From positions 1-14,847 of the forward strand of contig NZ_JBLWTL010000038.1 in NCBI RefSeq assembly GCF_048270095.1: a stretch of DNA of 14,847 nt. Reading direction: 5' to 3'. A program made the translations under genes and the position numbers. This DNA is from Maricaulis sp048270095. Its GTDB lineage: Bacteria > Pseudomonadota > Alphaproteobacteria > Caulobacterales > Maricaulaceae. Below the pieces are notes generated by a model. The model saw only the letters and a program-made list of their open reading frames with translations. It was not told where the DNA came from and made no database searches. Positions within the stretch are counted from its first letter, which is position 1. Every line of letters starts with the position of its first letter. This document shows positions 13,886 to 14,847 of this stretch, piece by piece.

Positions 13886-14560
13886 TCAGCACCAGCTGGC
13901 CTGGTCGACCGGCCGATTGCGCAGCAATTCTTGCACATTGGCCTCGATCAACTTGTAGCCGACATTGCCGAACAGGCGCTGGCGGCCCTCATTCATGACA
14001 AAGGTCGGACTGCCCTTGATGCCGTGCTCGCTGCAGATGTGGTAGTCACGCAGCAGGGCTGTGATCGCTTCGGAGGAGCACAGCTTTTCCTCGATGCGGC
14101 TGCGCGCGACACCGAATTCATCAGCAAACTCGCACTGGATCTCATAGCTGGAAATGTCGCGCCCGTGCTCGAAGAAGGCGCAGCGCAGCGCCCAGGCGGC
14201 TTTCGTTGACGCACGATCCGCCCAGGCCAGCGCCGCACCATCCTCGGCCTCGATCAGCTCGATGGCCTTGATGAAGAGATGCGCACTGGCCGAAGAGCGC
14301 GGCCGCGCATCGAGCCAGACCCGCGGGTGCAGCTCGACATGGGGGAATGGCGCGGCCACGTCGCGCAGATGCGCATTGAAGCCGTCAAACCCCTTGCCGC
14401 CCTCGATTTTGCCCCAGGCATCGGCAAAGACGGAACAGAAATGCGTCTCGATCTCGATCCGGTCGCCAAAATCGGCGACCAGCTGATCCAGCCGCCTCTG
14501 GCCAAGCCAGGCCCAGACGCAGAGGAGGTCGGAATAATAGCTGATCTTGATCGGGGGCAT
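13886..14560 (-). CDS. DsbA-like protein with single-cysteine CVWA site, 224 aa
   Basis: The chain starts KISYYSDLLCVWAWLGQ: the thioredoxin-fold first strand followed at residues 14-17 by CVWA where DsbA relatives have CPWC. The resolving Cys is replaced by Ala. The cis-Pro loop GIKGSPTFVMN near residue 190 is intact, and the middle is helical as in DsbA/FrnE and 2-hydroxychromene-2-carboxylate isomerase proteins. There is no signal peptide. A one-Cys site cannot form the usual intramolecular disulfide, so it may be a glutathione-dependent isomerase/transferase-like enzyme or a monothiol reductase. ATG 14560 is chosen because the fold begins there; no good Shine-Dalgarno is seen, and Met codons upstream (for example 14629) would add low-complexity sequence. 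Its substrate is unknown. Confidence 0.8.
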   Translation of the reverse strand: MPPIKISYYSDLLCVWAWLGQRRLDQLVADFGDRIEIETHFCSVFADAWGKIEGGKGFDGFNAHLRDVAAPFPHVELHPRVWLDARPRSSASAHLFIKAIELIEAEDGAALAWADRASTKAAWALRCAFFEHGRDISSYEIQCEFADEFGVARSRIEEKLCSSEAITALLRDYHICSEHGIKGSPTFVMNEGRQRLFGNVGYKLIEANVQELLRNRPVDQASWC

Positions 14561-14684
14561 GGGCGGGCCAAATGCTGCGGGCAGGAACGGCTTGTTTGCC
14601 CGATCGGAGCCGAGATGGCGATGCGGCATTTCGAGCCGGAGTTTCGCGCGGATCCGGGACATGCTCCGGCGTCCAGCCGGTGCG

Positions 14685-14782
14685 TGTCCCGACTCGGTGA
14701 GATAGCCAGCCCACCCGCCTGCGTCGCGCCTCCGCCAATCAGTCCGGCAGGCGTCGCGCCCGGACCTGCGCAAGTCGGGACA
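14685..14782. repeat. Inverted repeat with 10-bp arms
   Basis: TGTCCCGACT (14685-14694) and AGTCGGGACA (14773-14782) are perfect reverse complements separated by 78 bases that include the GCGTCGCGCC direct repeat. The role is unknown. Confidence 0.35.
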
Positions 14783-14823
14783 TGGCCGTAATCGCGGCTG
14801 GTCACGCTCCGGGTCTATAGTGC

Positions 14824-14845
14824 GGGGTCTGCGTAGAGCAGCCCC
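14824..14845. other. Strong hairpin at the window edge
   Basis: GGGG and CTGC (14824-14832, with one bulged T) pair with GCAG and CCCC (14838-14845) around a five-base loop. The sequence ends two bases later, so a following T-run cannot be judged. It may be a terminator for a gene beyond the edge or part of a structured RNA. Confidence 0.3.
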
Positions 14846-14847
14846 AA

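Larger units (their letters stand above)
14561..14847. other. Right-end region without a recognised gene
   Basis: I find no convincing gene in these 287 bases; the open frames on both strands are Arg/Pro/Gly-rich shadows. The region holds a direct repeat GCGTCGCGCC at 14721-14730 and 14751-14760, exactly 30 bp apart. It also holds the inverted repeat listed next and a hairpin at the window edge. It probably carries the promoter of the DsbA-like gene, but I cannot pick out good hexamers. Confidence 0.4.

Noticed and set aside
14561..14773. Extension of the CVWA DsbA-like protein to an upstream ATG
   Set aside because: The added 71 residues are Arg/Gly-rich and unlike a signal peptide or domain.
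1..14847. CRISPR arrays, insertion sequences, tRNA or rRNA genes, phage or defence systems
   Set aside because: I found no regularly spaced repeats, transposase or integrase motifs, cloverleaf-like segments or recognisable defence proteins; gene content is envelope, redox and signalling.

Overview
The window reads as ordinary chromosomal DNA from a high-GC alphaproteobacterium. The gene families (PmbA, DUF4170, DUF374, WaaA, LpxK and DUF2093 together) and a near-consensus CtrA-type site point to the Caulobacterales/Maricaulales side of the class. That placement is inference; no rRNA or marker gene is present. Genes are packed tightly on both strands with many 4-bp start/stop overlaps. I see no transposase, integrase, CRISPR array, tRNA or rRNA.

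Left part (1-2558): the 3' end of a class I/II aminotransferase runs in from the left. It meets a convergent DUF1232 (YkvA-like) gene. An intergenic region with a candidate CtrA site then precedes a 72-aa protein resembling the termini of flagellar rod/hook proteins. After a REP-like inverted repeat come a CPWC-type DsbA/FrnE oxidoreductase and a small MAPEG membrane protein.

Middle part (2599-8436): pmbA (tldE), a DUF4170 gene and an MsbA-like ABC exporter lie in a row on the plus strand. The exporter's stop codon interlocks with that of a convergent soluble GAF-PAS histidine kinase. Next on the minus strand is a cysteine-based (tyrosine/dual-specificity type) phosphatase.

Envelope operon (8541-12549): four plus-strand genes, DUF374 acyltransferase, waaA (kdtA), lpxK and an LpxL-type acyltransferase, form a compact lipid A/Kdo operon with GTGA and ATGA overlaps. 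A GC-rich hairpin overlaps the waaA ribosome-binding site. With the MsbA-like exporter upstream, the window covers several late steps of lipid A assembly: 4'-phosphorylation, Kdo transfer, secondary acylation and probably export. The phosphatase is divergent from this operon and may act on lipid A or phospholipid phosphates.

Right part (12558-14847): a minus-strand group reads, in transcription order, DsbA-like protein with a single-cysteine CVWA site, a candidate 38-aa ORF, DUF2093, and a secreted M23 (LytM-type) peptidase. The last three are linked by ATGA overlaps. The final 287 bases hold only short repeats and a hairpin.

Most of the window is envelope housekeeping. The points most worth a second look are the phosphatase beside the lipid A operon, the CtrA-type site before the mini rod-like protein, the hairpin over the waaA start, the 38-aa ORF, and the non-canonical active sites of the M23 and CVWA proteins.
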